Source: Caldicellulosiruptor diazotrophicus
GTDB taxonomy: Bacteria > Bacillota > Thermoanaerobacteria > Caldicellulosiruptorales > Caldicellulosiruptoraceae
Length of the DNA stretch: 64,000 nt
Assembly (NCBI RefSeq): GCF_017347585.1
Contig: NZ_AP024480.1
Coordinates: forward strand, 823,501 to 887,500
Reading direction: 5' to 3'
In this document: piece after piece, positions 35,633-45,402 of the stretch
How positions within the stretch are numbered: the stretch's first letter is position 1
How the letters are laid out: the number at the start of each line of letters is the position of its first letter
The notes under the pieces: model-generated
Database searches by the model: none
The model's input: only the letters and a program-made list of their open reading frames with translations
Told to the model about the DNA's origin: nothing
Made by a program: the position numbers and the translations under genes

Positions 35633-36980
35633 GATTTATTTGTCGTATGTGGGTATAATTTTATTCATATTTATAGTTTTTGTTATCCTTTTTTATGCTT
35701 GGTTTGAAAAAAGTTTGGTTGACCAGATGAAAGAAGATAACCTTCGTTTCGCAAAGCTTATAGAATTTGTTGTAACAACCCAAAACAAGAGCAGAGTTAA
35801 TTTGAAACCATTTGAGTTGTACTTTGAAAGCTTTGAATCAAAAATGTTACAGGACTATATTATAATTGTCAGTAATGACGGTGTAATAGAATATTCAAAT
35901 AAAGAGCTGGACATTGAGGCAAAGGTAAAAATAATGAAACTTTTTGACGAAAATAAAGATGCTCAATATGGATTTGAAGTGGGCAGTATTAGGGAAAAGC
36001 CCTGTTTGTTTACAATATATGGCGGAAAATCAAAAAGTATTTTTGTAATTATTATCACTGATCTTGAAAGAGTTTTGAGCTTTGAGAGAAGGTTTTTTCT
36101 TCTCATTTTGCAAACAGCTGGTCTGAGTAGCCTATTTGCTGCTACTGTTGCAATTTTTATATCCCGTAGGATGATTGGAGGGCTTTTACAGCTCAAAGAG
36201 GCAATAAAGCAGGCTTCTCAGCTTAGGTTCAACAAAAAAGTTGAAGTAACTTCAAAAGACGAAATTGGTTTAATTGCCACTGAATTTAATAGACTTATAG
36301 AAAAGATTGATGAATATAATCAAGCACAGATAAGGTTTTTGCAAAATATCTCTCATGAACTCAAAACTCCTCTTACCTCAGTGCGAGGATATGCAGAGAT
36401 GCTTAAAGAAGGAATTTTAGAAAAAAGCAAGATGGAATCTGCTGCAGAGAAAATAATTTGGCATGTTGATAGATTAAAAAGATTGATAAACCAAATTATA
36501 GATCTTACAAAGATTGAGTCACTTGAGAACTATTTTAATTTTAAGAAAAATGTGCTCGAAGAGATTATTTTTGAAAGCATTCTGGAAAATGAAGGTTATG
36601 GACTTTCTAAAGGAGTAGTTATCGAATTTGTCCCGCAGACAAACACTTGTGTTCTGTGCGACAAGCTTAGATTGAAAGAAGCTTTTTCAAATATTATTTC
36701 AAACTGTATAAAATATGCGAATAATAAGGTTACAATTGAGATAAAGTCTGAAAAAGAAGAGTTTGAGGTGATAATTGAGGATGACGGAGAGGGTTTTGGG
36801 CAAGAAGAAATTGATAAAATCTTTGAAAGATTTTATAAAGGAAAAAGAGGCGAAAGCGGACTTGGACTTTCAATTGCAAAAGCAATATTCGACAAACATG
36901 GGTTTGTGATAGAAGCTGAGAACAAAATAAATAAAGGTGCACGCTTTAGAATAAAAGGAGAAATCTACAAAGAGCAGTAA
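35616..36980 (+). CDS. Membrane sensor histidine kinase
   Basis: A 454-residue kinase. TM1 is at about 7-28, an extracytoplasmic sensor of about 135 residues follows, TM2 is at about 160-185, then HAMP, the dimerisation helix with His247 in ISHELKTPLTSV, and the ATPase with N box NIISNCIKYANN, EDDGEGFG and GESGLGLSIAKAI. ATG 35616 follows GAGGAG and overlaps the response regulator by 17 bases. It phosphorylates that regulator on an unknown envelope signal. Confidence 0.92.
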   Translation: MSIRIKIYLSYVGIILFIFIVFVILFYAWFEKSLVDQMKEDNLRFAKLIEFVVTTQNKSRVNLKPFELYFESFESKMLQDYIIIVSNDGVIEYSNKELDIEAKVKIMKLFDENKDAQYGFEVGSIREKPCLFTIYGGKSKSIFVIIITDLERVLSFERRFFLLILQTAGLSSLFAATVAIFISRRMIGGLLQLKEAIKQASQLRFNKKVEVTSKDEIGLIATEFNRLIEKIDEYNQAQIRFLQNISHELKTPLTSVRGYAEMLKEGILEKSKMESAAEKIIWHVDRLKRLINQIIDLTKIESLENYFNFKKNVLEEIIFESILENEGYGLSKGVVIEFVPQTNTCVLCDKLRLKEAFSNIISNCIKYANNKVTIEIKSEKEEFEVIIEDDGEGFGQEEIDKIFERFYKGKRGESGLGLSIAKAIFDKHGFVIEAENKINKGARFRIKGEIYKEQ

Positions 36981-37007
36981 GTTTTTTTAGCTTATTGCTC
37001 TTTGTAG
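36965..37007. terminator. Convergent hairpin containing both stop codons
   Basis: A 17-bp stem, CTACAAAGAGCAGTAAG (36965-36981) with CTTATTGCTCTTTGTAG (36991-37007), one G-T mismatch, and a T-rich loop. The arms encode the C-terminal residues of both the kinase and the minus-strand HD-GYP protein. Confidence 0.7.
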
Positions 37008-38165
37008 AAGCAAAAATTCTTCTTCTAAAAATAAACCATTTTTGACCATGTCAGAAATAATGCTAACTGCTGTAGATTGTGGAAGTCCTCTTCGGTAGGG
37101 TCTATCCTCTATTAAAGCCTGATAAACATCACAAATGCCTACTATTCTATCTAAAAGCGAGAGCTCATCTTTTCCAAGTTTTTCGGGATACCCACTTGAG
37201 TCTACCCTCTCGTGGTGATTTCCTGCCCAGTTGGCAATATCATCTTTAAAAGCTGGGATTTGAGAAAGAATCAATTTTGTATAATAAGGATGGGATTTTA
37301 TGATATAAAACTCCTCTTTTGTTAACTTCCCTTCTTTGTTAAGAATTTCATTTGGAACAACCATTTTACCAATATCGTGTAGGTAACCTGCGATTTTAAG
37401 TTTGTTTGCTGTCTCTTTATCCAACCCTATAATTTTAGCGATTGTATAAACTGTTTGTGAAAGCTGCTGGGAGTGAACATGAGTAAAAGGACTTTTGTTG
37501 TCAATAAGCAAAGAAATTGCTTCAGAGAACTTTAGCATTTGCTCTATATCAAAATAAATCTCATCTTCAGGTGATAAAGCCATTACAATTTGCCTCAAAT
37601 GAGGGTTGTAAAGGTCCAACCAGAATCTATCTTTTTGAGAAAGCTCCAAAAAAGCTTCAACAATGATAGGGTTGAAAAGTTCGCCTTTCTTTTTTAACAC
37701 CCAGTTTGTTATCTCCTCAATCTGTTGAAAATATGGGTGTGAAAAATCTAAGGTAATATCAATCTGGTCAGCAAGGTTTATAATCTGAGATGCAAACGGT
37801 GTAGTCGAGTGGTCATATCCAAATGCACCAGAACCATTATAAAATTCATGATGATATTTTACAAAATCAGCAATATCTTTATCTATAGGAAGTTTTTGTA
37901 AAAATTCATAGCCAAGTAGACAGTGATTTTTAGCAAGGTTTAGGTCAATATGGGATGTGATAAATTTTTTATCTGCAACTGTTATTCCTATGTCGTGAAA
38001 AAAAGCTGCATAGTATATTTTCTTTTTTTCAACAGGCTTAAGTCCTAAAAGGTTTGAAAGCTGTAAAGATATATATGTAACTTTTGGTGCGTGTTCTCTT
38101 CTTCCTTGGGCTATGTCGATAAGATGTGATATAGCTGAAAGAAGATTTCCAACACTAATTTTCAT
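36987..38165 (-). CDS. Tandem HD-type protein with C-terminal HD-GYP domain
   Basis: A 392-residue protein, probably a cyclic dinucleotide phosphodiesterase. The C-terminal half carries the full HD-GYP motif: GYLHDIGKM, IKSHPYYTK, NHHERVDSSGYP and DVYQALIEDRPYR, which hydrolyse c-di-GMP or related nucleotides using two or three metals. The N-terminal half repeats the pattern with AAFFHDIGITV, KYHHEFYNGSGAFGYD and LADQID, a second, diverged HD-GYP-like domain. No membrane segments or sensor domain are seen, so it is cytoplasmic. Confidence 0.88.
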   Translation of the reverse strand: MKISVGNLLSAISHLIDIAQGRREHAPKVTYISLQLSNLLGLKPVEKKKIYYAAFFHDIGITVADKKFITSHIDLNLAKNHCLLGYEFLQKLPIDKDIADFVKYHHEFYNGSGAFGYDHSTTPFASQIINLADQIDITLDFSHPYFQQIEEITNWVLKKKGELFNPIIVEAFLELSQKDRFWLDLYNPHLRQIVMALSPEDEIYFDIEQMLKFSEAISLLIDNKSPFTHVHSQQLSQTVYTIAKIIGLDKETANKLKIAGYLHDIGKMVVPNEILNKEGKLTKEEFYIIKSHPYYTKLILSQIPAFKDDIANWAGNHHERVDSSGYPEKLGKDELSLLDRIVGICDVYQALIEDRPYRRGLPQSTAVSIISDMVKNGLFLEEEFLLLQRAIS

Positions 38166-38385
38166 ATTGAAAGACCAACCACCTTTTCATAAAGTACTGT
38201 TTTTTCGTAAGCATATTATAACTCAAAAGCTCAAAAATTTTTTGACAAATTTTTTTAAATTTTCACTTCAATTTTTATTTAAGACTTTGCACAACTGAAA
38301 AGTAACTTGGGTAGCAAAAATCTCTTTAGACAATATAATGTATTAAAAGCACAAACTGTGTGGATAGAGGAGGTAAAAAATTAAA

Positions 38386-38892
38386 ATGGACTTAACGAAA
38401 TTTGCATATGATGCACCTTATCCTGAACCCAAGGTAGAAGAACCCAATAGACACTATGCAGAAATTTTGCTTGATGACTATGCAGGATACGCGAGTGAGT
38501 TTACCGCAATTGCTCTATATTCGTATCAGCATTTTATAAGCGATGTAAAACACAGAGATTTTGCAGACCTAATAATTGGTATTGCTCAGGTTGAGATGAA
38601 ACATTTGGACCTTCTTGGCACAACAATTTATCTACTTGGTGCACTGCCAAAGTATAGAGGTTCTTACACAACCTATGGTCAGTACTGGAACGGATACTTT
38701 GTGAACTACGATAAAGATTTAAAAGATATGATAAGGATTGATATCCAATCGGAGAAAGAGGCTATCAAGAATTACAAGAGACACATTGAAATGATAGATG
38801 ATAGGTACATCAAAAAACTGTTGGAAAGAATAATTTTAGATGAGGAAAAACACATAAAATTGTTAAAAGATTATCTTGATAGAAAGTTTTGA
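38386..38892 (+). CDS. Ferritin-like diiron protein (rubrerythrin-type, lacking rubredoxin domain)
   Basis: A 168-residue four-helix protein. Iron-ligand style motifs are YASEFTAIALYSYQ, IAQVEMKHLDLLG, SEKEAIKNYKRH and LDEEKHIKLLK, the pattern of rubrerythrin and related ferritin-like proteins. It probably reduces peroxide or handles iron. A rubredoxin-like protein is encoded 59 bases downstream, so together they may work as a split rubrerythrin. A TATAAT at 38334-38339 is a plausible -10 element, without a good -35 partner. AGAGGAGG precedes the ATG. Confidence 0.85.
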   Translation: MDLTKFAYDAPYPEPKVEEPNRHYAEILLDDYAGYASEFTAIALYSYQHFISDVKHRDFADLIIGIAQVEMKHLDLLGTTIYLLGALPKYRGSYTTYGQYWNGYFVNYDKDLKDMIRIDIQSEKEAIKNYKRHIEMIDDRYIKKLLERIILDEEKHIKLLKDYLDRKF

Positions 38893-38951
38893 TTTGTGGG
38901 TATTAAATAAATAACAAAAGAAGTACAATATACTGAGGAGGGAATTTCGAT

Positions 38952-39113
38952 ATGCAAGAAAAATATGTGTGCGGCATTTGTGGTTATGAAATTGTAGATT
39001 TAAATTCCCCCTGTCCATACTGTGGTGCTGAACCAAACCATTTTGTTAGGGCGGATGAAGTTGATGTTGAGCTAATTAAAAAAATCTATCAAGAAGGCGG
39101 GGCAACTTATTAA
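38952..39113 (+). CDS. Small rubredoxin-like protein
   Basis: A 53-residue protein with two CxxC knuckles, YVCGICGYE and CPYCGAEPNHF, as in rubredoxins and the C-terminal domain of rubrerythrin (the F/W after the second knuckle is typical). It should bind one Fe and pass electrons. TGAGGAGGG precedes the ATG at 38952. It follows the ferritin-like gene and ends in a terminator. Confidence 0.85.
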   Translation: MQEKYVCGICGYEIVDLNSPCPYCGAEPNHFVRADEVDVELIKKIYQEGGATY

Positions 39114-39140
39114 AATTTCTCTTGCAAACCGCCTTTTTTT
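39094..39140 (+). terminator. Terminator after the rubredoxin-like gene
   Basis: AAGGCGG (39094-39100) and CCGCCTT (39129-39135) with a T7 tail. The 5' arm lies in the last codons of the gene. Confidence 0.75.
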
Positions 39141-39150
39141 ATTATAAAAT
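39122..39150 (+). promoter_or_regulatory. Putative promoter of the S10 ribosomal operon
   Basis: TTGCAA (39122-39127) and TAAAAT (39145-39150) with a 17-base spacer. It overlaps the preceding terminator. A weaker alternative is TTGTGT (39161) with TATATA (39184). Confidence 0.45.
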
Positions 39151-39159
39151 TATAAAGTC

Positions 39160-39440
39160 GTTGTGTGGGTGAAAAATAATATTTATATACTGCGATGAGG
39201 CAAAAGGTTGCTGCAAGGTGCAAAGCCACTTTGCAGGGAATTTTTGCTGAGTATGTCTTGTCCTTTGAGACGGGCGACACGGGGAAGGTATGAACGAATA
39301 TTTCATGCCCGGTGTTTTTATGCCCGAAAAAAAAACTCCGGGTATTTTTATATAAAGGTTGTGGATACACACGGCTAAGTTGCAAAGTTCCCCTGTCGCA
39401 AATAGCTTGAAAGATCTTAGAATTACATTATTCTAGAGGA
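39160..39440 (+). promoter_or_regulatory. Structured 5' leader of the S10 operon
   Basis: About 280 bases without a gene upstream of rpsJ. It contains hairpin TGCAAAG-CCA-CTTTGCA (39219-39235), flanked by GCAAAA and TTTTGC; a long-range pairing GCGACACGGGG (39274-39284) with CCCCTGTCGC (39390-39399), one bulged C; and two competing short stems, CCCGG (39308-39312) or CCCG (39323-39326) with CCGGG (39338-39342), the latter followed by TATTTTTA. This suggests an attenuator or autoregulatory leader, comparable in role with the L4-responsive E. coli S10 leader, though no homology is claimed. Confidence 0.6.
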
Positions 39441-39449
39441 GGGGAATGT

Positions 39450-39770
39450 ATGTCAAAAGCACAGAGAATGCGAATAAAGCTTAAATCATTTGACTACAAG
39501 TTGTTAGAACAGTCAGCAAAAAAGATAGTTGAAACAGCTAAAAACACAGGAGCAGAGGTATCAGGTCCAGTTCCTCTGCCAACAGACAGAGAGGTAATTA
39601 CAATCATCAGAGCTCCGCACAAGTACAAAGATTCACGTGAACAGTTTGAAATCAAAACTCACAAAAGACTTATTGACATAATCAAGCCCACACAAAAAAC
39701 TGTTGATGCACTGATGCGTGTTGAACTTCCAGCAGGTGTAGACATCGAGATTAAGCTGAAGGAGGTGTAG
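39450..39770 (+). CDS. rpsJ: Ribosomal protein S10
   Basis: 106 residues, first gene of the S10-spc-alpha operon. [14 protein letters not shown] and [18 protein letters not shown] are hallmark segments, the second being the extended loop reaching into the 30S head. In transcription complexes S10 also serves as NusE. A strong GAGGAGGGG site lies upstream. Confidence 0.97.
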   Translation: MSKAQRMRIKLKSFDYKLLEQSAKKIVETAKNTGAEVSGPVPLPTDREVITIIRAPHKYKDSREQFEIKTHKRLIDIIKPTQKTVDALMRVELPAGVDIEIKLKEV

Positions 39771-39776
39771 ATGTAA

Positions 39777-40409
39777 ATGACAAAAGGGATACTTGGCAAA
39801 AAAATAGGTATGACCCAGATATTTGACGAAGCAGGAAGAGCAATACCTGTTACTGTAATTGAAGCAGGGCCATGTGTTGTTGTTCAGAAGAAAACTATTG
39901 AAAAAGATGGATACTCTGCAATTCAAGTTGGTTTTGAGGATATAAAAGAAAGTAAACTTAATAAACCATTAAGAGGTCATTTTGCGAAACATGGGGTAAA
40001 ACCTAAAAGATTTTTGAGAGAATTAAGACTTAAAGATGCGGATAAGTATGAAGTTGGTCAGGAGATAAGAGTTGATATTTTCCAGCCAGGTGAAAAAGTA
40101 GATGTTACTGGAATTTCAAAAGCAAAAGGATTTCAGGGCGTTATCAAAAGACATGGCCAGCAAAGAGGTCCTATGAGTCATGGTTCCATGTATCACAGAA
40201 GAGTTGGTTCAATGGGTTCAAACACATTCCCAGCAAGAACATTCCCTGGCAAGAAAATGCCTGGTAGAATGGGCGGTGAAAGGGTCACAGTTTTGAATTT
40301 GCAGGTTGTAAAGGTTGATCCAGAAAGAAACCTGCTGCTTGTTAAGGGAAGTGTTCCCGGAAATAAGAATTCTCTTTTAATCATCAGAGATTCTGTCAAA
40401 AGTAAATAA
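39777..40409 (+). CDS. rplC: Ribosomal protein L3
   Basis: 210 residues. [13 protein letters not shown] at the start and the loop [17 protein letters not shown], which reaches the peptidyl transferase centre, are diagnostic. It helps start 50S assembly. It follows rpsJ by six bases, with AAGGAGGTG upstream. Confidence 0.97.
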   Translation: MTKGILGKKIGMTQIFDEAGRAIPVTVIEAGPCVVVQKKTIEKDGYSAIQVGFEDIKESKLNKPLRGHFAKHGVKPKRFLRELRLKDADKYEVGQEIRVDIFQPGEKVDVTGISKAKGFQGVIKRHGQQRGPMSHGSMYHRRVGSMGSNTFPARTFPGKKMPGRMGGERVTVLNLQVVKVDPERNLLLVKGSVPGNKNSLLIIRDSVKSK

Positions 40410-40438
40410 GTTTTGAGTTTTAGGAAGGAGGAAACAGA

Positions 40439-41065
40439 ATGGCAAAGGTGCCGGTTTACAATATAGAAGGGCAGCAGATTGGTGAAATTGAGCTAAATGA
40501 CTCAATCTTCAATGTACCGATAAATACCCATGTTCTGCACCAAGCTGTTATTGCACACTTGGCGAACAGACGTCAAGGAACGTTTGCTGCAAAGACAAGA
40601 GCAGAAGTTCGCGGTGGTGGAAGAAAACCTTGGAGACAAAAAGGAACTGGTAGAGCAAGACAAGGTTCTATCAGGGCTCCAACATGGAGAAAAGGTGGCG
40701 TTGTATTTGCTAAAAAGCCGAGAGATTTCTCAATAGACTTACCAAAGAAGGTAAAAAGACTTGCTCTAAAGTGTGCGCTGTCATCAAAGGTAAAAGAAAA
40801 CAATCTTATTGTGCTTGATAGGTGGGATATGAACCAGTATAAGACAAAGGAGGTTTTAAGAGTTTTGAAAAATTTAGGGCTTGAAAACCAAAAAGCGCTT
40901 ATTGTCATTCCTGAGAAAAACGAGTATTTGCAAAAGTCAACAAAAAATCTTCCAGAGGTAAAAACTTTGCAGGTTGGTAACTTAAATGTATTTGACATAC
41001 TCAAATATGACAAGTTTGTTATCCTCCAGGATGCAGTGAAGAAAGTTGAGGAGGTGTACGCATAA
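40439..41065 (+). CDS. rplD: Ribosomal protein L4
   Basis: 208 residues. The tunnel loop [19 protein letters not shown] is diagnostic, and the C-terminal Rossmann-like domain is present. In E. coli L4 represses its own operon at the S10 leader; the leader here is structured, so similar control is possible. GGAAGGAGG precedes the ATG. Confidence 0.97.
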   Translation: MAKVPVYNIEGQQIGEIELNDSIFNVPINTHVLHQAVIAHLANRRQGTFAAKTRAEVRGGGRKPWRQKGTGRARQGSIRAPTWRKGGVVFAKKPRDFSIDLPKKVKRLALKCALSSKVKENNLIVLDRWDMNQYKTKEVLRVLKNLGLENQKALIVIPEKNEYLQKSTKNLPEVKTLQVGNLNVFDILKYDKFVILQDAVKKVEEVYA

Positions 41066-41066
41066 T

Positions 41067-41357
41067 ATGTTGCCAGAAGAAATAATCAAAAGACCTATAA
41101 TTACAGAAAAGAGTATGAGCATGATTCCTCAGAAAAAATACACATTTGAGGTTGATAGAAGAGCTAACAAGATTGAAATAAAGAAAGCTGTTGAGCAGCT
41201 TTTTGGTGTTGAGGTCGAAAAAGTATGGACAATGAATGTAAAACCAAAGAGAAAAAGAATGGGAAGATTTGAAGGAAGAACAAAGGCATGGAAAAAAGCA
41301 ATTGTGAAGTTGACAGATAGAAGCAAAACAATAGAGTTCTTTGATAGCTTGATCTAA
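41067..41357 (+). CDS. rplW: Ribosomal protein L23
   Basis: 96 residues. [11 protein letters not shown] and [19 protein letters not shown] are typical. It sits at the tunnel exit where trigger factor and SRP dock. ATG 41067 lies 11 bases after GAGGAGGTG in the end of rplD; an upstream in-frame start would precede that site and is rejected. Confidence 0.95.
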   Translation: MLPEEIIKRPIITEKSMSMIPQKKYTFEVDRRANKIEIKKAVEQLFGVEVEKVWTMNVKPKRKRMGRFEGRTKAWKKAIVKLTDRSKTIEFFDSLI

Positions 41358-41395
41358 TGCCAATATAAATGCTGAGTTTAAGGAGGGAAACAAAA

Positions 41396-42226
41396 GTGGG
41401 TATAATAGTCTACAAGCCTACATCACCAGGACGAAGAAATGCATCGCTTCTAAACTACAAAGAGATCATAACCAAGACAGAACCTGAAAAATCATTGGTT
41501 TTTACAGAAAAGAAGTGGGCAGGTAGAAACAATCAAGGCAGAATAACTGTTCGTCACAGAGGTGGCGGTCATAAAAAGAAGATAAGAATTGTAGATTTCA
41601 AGAGAGATAAAGATGGAATTCCTGCAAAGGTTGAGGCAATTGAATATGACCCAAATAGAACAGCTTTTCTGGCACTTTTGTGCTATGCTGATGGTGAAAG
41701 AAGATATATTATAGCACCTGAAGGTTTAAAAGTTGGCGATACTGTTATGTCTGGACCAGATGCAGATATTAAGGTTGGAAATGCACTGCCGCTGAAAAAC
41801 ATTCCTGTTGGTACAATGATACACAACATTGAGCTAAAGCCAGGAAGAGGTGCACAGCTTTGCCGTTCAGCAGGTAGCGTTGCTCAGCTCATGGCAAAGG
41901 AAGGAAAATATGCTCTAATAAAGCTTCCGTCTGGTGAGCTCAGGTATGTGAGCCAAGAGTGCAGGGCTACAATTGGTCAGGTTGGCAACTTAGACCATGA
42001 AAATGTCAGAATAGGAAAAGCTGGACGTAAGAGATGGATGGGAATCAGGCCAACTGTGAGAGGTTCTGCAATGAACCCGGTTGACCATCCACACGGTGGT
42101 GGTGAAGGTAAGGCACCAATTGGTCATCCAGGACCACTTACACCATGGGGTAAACCAACACTTGGTTACAAGACCAGAAAGAAAAACAAACCTTCAAATA
42201 AGTTTATTGTCAAGAGAAGAAAATAA
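41396..42226 (+). CDS. rplB: Ribosomal protein L2
   Basis: 276 residues, the usual length, starting at GTG 41396 after [18 protein letters not shown] at the N-terminus and [10 protein letters not shown], the conserved loop near the peptidyl transferase centre, identify it. An upstream in-frame codon would add nine residues without a ribosome site. Confidence 0.97.
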   Translation: MGIIVYKPTSPGRRNASLLNYKEIITKTEPEKSLVFTEKKWAGRNNQGRITVRHRGGGHKKKIRIVDFKRDKDGIPAKVEAIEYDPNRTAFLALLCYADGERRYIIAPEGLKVGDTVMSGPDADIKVGNALPLKNIPVGTMIHNIELKPGRGAQLCRSAGSVAQLMAKEGKYALIKLPSGELRYVSQECRATIGQVGNLDHENVRIGKAGRKRWMGIRPTVRGSAMNPVDHPHGGGEGKAPIGHPGPLTPWGKPTLGYKTRKKNKPSNKFIVKRRK

Positions 42227-42272
42227 AATTTGTGCACATTCTTAATAAAGATTGCTTGAGGAGGGATTGAGT

Positions 42273-42557
42273 GTGGGAAGGTCTTTGAAGAAAGGTCCAT
42301 ACTGTGACCCAAAACTTTTAAAGAAGATTGAAAAGATGAACCAAAACAACGAAAAAAAGGTTATTAAAACATGGTCAAGAAGATCAACAATTTTACCACA
42401 GATGGTTGGTCATACAATAGCTGTATATGATGGCAGGAAACATGTTCCTGTATATATAACTGAGGAGATGGTTGGACATAAACTTGGTGAGTTTGCTCCG
42501 ACAAGAACATTCAAAGGTCATGGTCATCATACTGAGAGGTCAACAGCTTTGAAATAA
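42273..42557 (+). CDS. rpsS: Ribosomal protein S19
   Basis: 94 residues from GTG 42273, giving the canonical start [11 protein letters not shown], 7 bases after [16 protein letters not shown] and [10 protein letters not shown] are typical. It binds the 30S head with S13. Confidence 0.96.
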
Positions 42558-42616
42558 AGTTTTCACAAGCTTTTGTAAATTTAGTTTAATTGTGATTTAG
42601 AAGGGAGGAGAAGCTA

Positions 42617-42979
42617 TTGGAAAAGGCTATAAATACAGAAGTAAAGAAGGCAACGGCAACATTGAGGTATGCTATGATATCTCCACGAAAGGTTAGAGTT
42701 GTCATTGATCTTATAAGAAATAAACCTGTGAATGAAGCGTTGAATATTTTGAAATTTTTACCTAAAAGAGCAGCAAGAATAGTAGAAAAGCTTGTAAAAA
42801 GTGCGATTGCAAATGCAGAGAACAATCACAATATGAATGTTGATAAGCTATATATAGCAGAGATTTATGCAAATGGTGGACCAATGCTCAAAAGAATTAG
42901 ACCGAGAGCACAGGGGAGAGCATTTTTAATAAGAAAAAGAACAAGCCATATTACTGTTGTCCTCAAAGAAAGAGAGTAA
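42617..42979 (+). CDS. rplV: Ribosomal protein L22
   Basis: 120 residues starting at TTG after AGGGAGGAG. MISPRKVRVVIDLIR and the beta-hairpin end RPRAQGRAFLIRKRTSHI, which lines the exit tunnel, are diagnostic. No ATG lies near enough to replace the TTG. Confidence 0.95.
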   Translation: MEKAINTEVKKATATLRYAMISPRKVRVVIDLIRNKPVNEALNILKFLPKRAARIVEKLVKSAIANAENNHNMNVDKLYIAEIYANGGPMLKRIRPRAQGRAFLIRKRTSHITVVLKERE

Positions 42980-43002
42980 ACTTTTAAAAAGGAGGGAAAT
43001 AA

Positions 43003-43671
43003 ATGGGTCAAAAGGTTCATCCAAAGGGGTTTAGAATTGGAATTATTAGAGACTGGGATTCAAGATGGTTTGCAAATGACAAAGATTTTCAAAAGTATGT
43101 TCTTGAAGATTTTAAAATCAGACGTCACATTAAAGAAAAACTTTACCATGCAGGTATTTCGAGAATTGAGATAGAAAGGGCAGCAAAGAGAGTAAAGGTT
43201 ATTATCCACACTGCAAAACCAGGTATTGTTATTGGAAGAGCAGGTTCTGGTGTTGAAGCTCTTAGAAAAGAACTTGAAAAATTAACAGGTGGAAAGACAA
43301 TATCACTTGATATAAAAGAGATTAAAGTACCGGAGCTTGATGCTCAGCTTGTTGCTGAGAATATTGCTGCTCAGCTTGAAAAGAGAGTGTCTTTCAGAAA
43401 AGCTATGAAACAGGCGATGGCAAGAGCTTTGAGAAGTGGTGCAAAAGGTATCAAAACAATGGTATCTGGGCGGCTTGGTGGTGCTGACATTGCAAGAACA
43501 GAGTGGTACAAGGAAGGAAGAATTCCTCTCCAAACTCTCAGGGCAGATATCGACTATGGCTTTGCAGAGGCTCATACAACATATGGTAGAATTGGTGTAA
43601 AAACATGGATATATAAAGGTGATATCCTGCCACAAAAAGCAGCAGCTTCTGAAAAAGGGGGAGATAAGTAA
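43003..43671 (+). CDS. rpsC: Ribosomal protein S3
   Basis: 222 residues. [13 protein letters not shown] at the start, a KH domain with [18 protein letters not shown], and the C-terminal [20 protein letters not shown] identify it. It lines the mRNA entry channel. Confidence 0.97.
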   Translation: MGQKVHPKGFRIGIIRDWDSRWFANDKDFQKYVLEDFKIRRHIKEKLYHAGISRIEIERAAKRVKVIIHTAKPGIVIGRAGSGVEALRKELEKLTGGKTISLDIKEIKVPELDAQLVAENIAAQLEKRVSFRKAMKQAMARALRSGAKGIKTMVSGRLGGADIARTEWYKEGRIPLQTLRADIDYGFAEAHTTYGRIGVKTWIYKGDILPQKAAASEKGGDK

Positions 43672-44114
43672 TGCTTATGCCAAAGCGTGTTAAGTGGAGA
43701 AAACAGCAAAGAGGTAGAATGAAAGGAAAAGCAACAAGGGGTAACTTTGTTGCGTATGGTGATTTTGGTATCATGGCACTTGAACCTGGCTGGATTACAA
43801 GCAACCAGATTGAGGCAGCCAGAGTTGCAATTGCAAGACATATTAAAAGAGGCGGAAAAGTGTGGATAAAGATATTCCCTGATAAGCCTGTTACAAGAAA
43901 ACCTGCAGAAACTCGTATGGGTTCTGGTAAAGGTTCACCTGAGTATTGGGTTGCAGTTGTAAAGCCAGGAAGAGTGATGTTTGAAGTTGGTGGTGTCGAC
44001 GAAGAGGTTGCAAAAGAGGCTTTAAGGCTTGCAATACACAAATTGCCTATAAAATGTAAGATTGTTTCAAGAGAAGAAGCTAAAGTGGGTGGTGAGGTAA
44101 ATGAAGGCGTCTAA
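43671..44114 (+). CDS. rplP: Ribosomal protein L16
   Basis: 147 residues, starting [19 protein letters not shown] cut short here. The ATG overlaps the rpsC stop by one base. [14 protein letters not shown], near the A site, is diagnostic. Confidence 0.96.
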   Translation: MLMPKRVKWRKQQRGRMKGKATRGNFVAYGDFGIMALEPGWITSNQIEAARVAIARHIKRGGKVWIKIFPDKPVTRKPAETRMGSGKGSPEYWVAVVKPGRVMFEVGGVDEEVAKEALRLAIHKLPIKCKIVSREEAKVGGEVNEGV

Positions 44115-44319
44115 GATTAGAGAGATGACAACACAAGAACTTCATAATGAACTTAAGAAGCTAAAGAGAGAGCTTTTCAATTTAAGGTTCCAGCTTGCAA
44201 CAAATCAACTTGAAAACCCAATGAGAATTCGAGAGGTAAAAAGAACAATTGCAAGAATAAAAACAATAATGAGAGAAAGAGAAATTGAACAAGAAAAATC
44301 AAATAAAAATGCAAAGTAA
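44101..44319 (+). CDS. rpmC: Ribosomal protein L29
   Basis: 72 residues. [20 protein letters not shown] and [18 protein letters not shown] are typical helices. It overlaps rplP by 14 bases and lies at the tunnel exit beside L23. Confidence 0.95.
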   Translation: MKASKIREMTTQELHNELKKLKRELFNLRFQLATNQLENPMRIREVKRTIARIKTIMREREIEQEKSNKNAK

Positions 44320-44347
44320 AGTAGAATTGAGTAGGGAGGGAATGTAA

Positions 44348-44608
44348 GTGGAACAAAAAAGAGGTATGAGAAAAACAAGAGTTGGTTTTGTTGTAAGTGA
44401 CAAAATGGACAAAACAGTAGTAGTTGCAGTTGAAAGGCTTGTTCAACATCCTCTTTATAAGAAGACTATAAAAAGAACAACAAAGTTTAAAGCTCATGAT
44501 GAAAACAATGAATGTCGAGTTGGAGATAAGGTTTTGATTATGGAGACAAGACCACTCTCAAAAGAAAAGAGATGGAGAGTTGTTCAAATTTTGGAAAGAG
44601 CAAAATAA
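44348..44608 (+). CDS. rpsQ: Ribosomal protein S17
   Basis: 86 residues from GTG, 7 bases after [27 protein letters not shown], and [20 protein letters not shown], cover the OB-fold core. It binds 16S rRNA in the 30S body. Confidence 0.95.
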   Translation: MEQKRGMRKTRVGFVVSDKMDKTVVVAVERLVQHPLYKKTIKRTTKFKAHDENNECRVGDKVLIMETRPLSKEKRWRVVQILERAK

Positions 44609-44649
44609 TTAAATAACAGCTTAGCTTTTAAAAGGAGGGAAAGTAAAAG

Positions 44650-45018
44650 ATGATTCAACCACAGTCAAGACTGAAGGTTGCTGACAACACGGGTGCTAAA
44701 GAAGTAATGTGTATAAGGGTTTTAGGTGGTTCGAATAGGAAGTTTGCAAATATAGGAGATGTAATAGTTTGTTCTGTCAAAGATGCAACACCAGGTGGCG
44801 TTGTTAAAAAAGGTGATGTAGTAAAAGCAGTTATAGTCAGGACTCGTAAAGGTATAAGAAGAGAAGATGGAACATATATAAGATTTGATGATAATGCTGC
44901 AGTGTTAATAAGGGAAGATGGGACTCCAAGAGGAACACGTATTTTTGGGCCTGTTGCGAGAGAACTCCGTGACAAGGATTTTATGAAGATAGTATCTCTT
45001 GCACCAGAAGTTCTATAA
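44650..45018 (+). CDS. rplN: Ribosomal protein L14
   Basis: 122 residues, exact family length. [19 protein letters not shown] and [17 protein letters not shown] are hallmarks. AAAAGGAGGG precedes the ATG. Confidence 0.97.
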   Translation: MIQPQSRLKVADNTGAKEVMCIRVLGGSNRKFANIGDVIVCSVKDATPGGVVKKGDVVKAVIVRTRKGIRREDGTYIRFDDNAAVLIREDGTPRGTRIFGPVARELRDKDFMKIVSLAPEVL

Positions 45019-45040
45019 GCTATTTTGAGGAGGGAAGGTT

Positions 45041-45373
45041 ATGCCGAACAAGGTTCATGTAAAAAAAGGAGACACTGTTGTAGTTATTTCTGGCAAATAT
45101 AAAGGCAAACAAGGCAAGGTGCTTACGGTACTGCCGAAAGATAAAAAAGTGGTAGTTGAGGGTGTTAACATAGTTAAAAAGCACGTAAGACCAAATCCAA
45201 AAATGCCACAGGGTGGTATTATAACTCAAGAAGCACCTATTTGGGCGTGCAAGGTAATGCTTGTATGTCCAAAGTGTGGTAAGCCAACAAGAATTGGTCA
45301 CAGATTTATCCAAGAAGGTGAAGAGGAAAGAAAGGTTAGAACATGCAAAAAATGTGGTGAGATAATTGACTAA
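45041..45373 (+). CDS. rplX: Ribosomal protein L24
   Basis: 110 residues. The KOW motif [20 protein letters not shown] is clear. The C-terminus carries two CxxC pairs, CPKCGKPTR and CKKCGE, a zinc-binding tail seen in many Clostridia. It helps initiate 50S assembly. Confidence 0.95.
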   Translation: MPNKVHVKKGDTVVVISGKYKGKQGKVLTVLPKDKKVVVEGVNIVKKHVRPNPKMPQGGIITQEAPIWACKVMLVCPKCGKPTRIGHRFIQEGEEERKVRTCKKCGEIID

Positions 45374-45402
45374 TTGGCAAAGTGAAGGGAGGTAAATTGT
45401 TC

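Noticed and set aside
39296..39360. T-rich hairpins before rpsJ as a plain terminator of the previous gene
   Set aside because: A complete terminator already follows the rubredoxin-like gene at 39094-39140, so these stems are better explained as part of the ribosomal leader.
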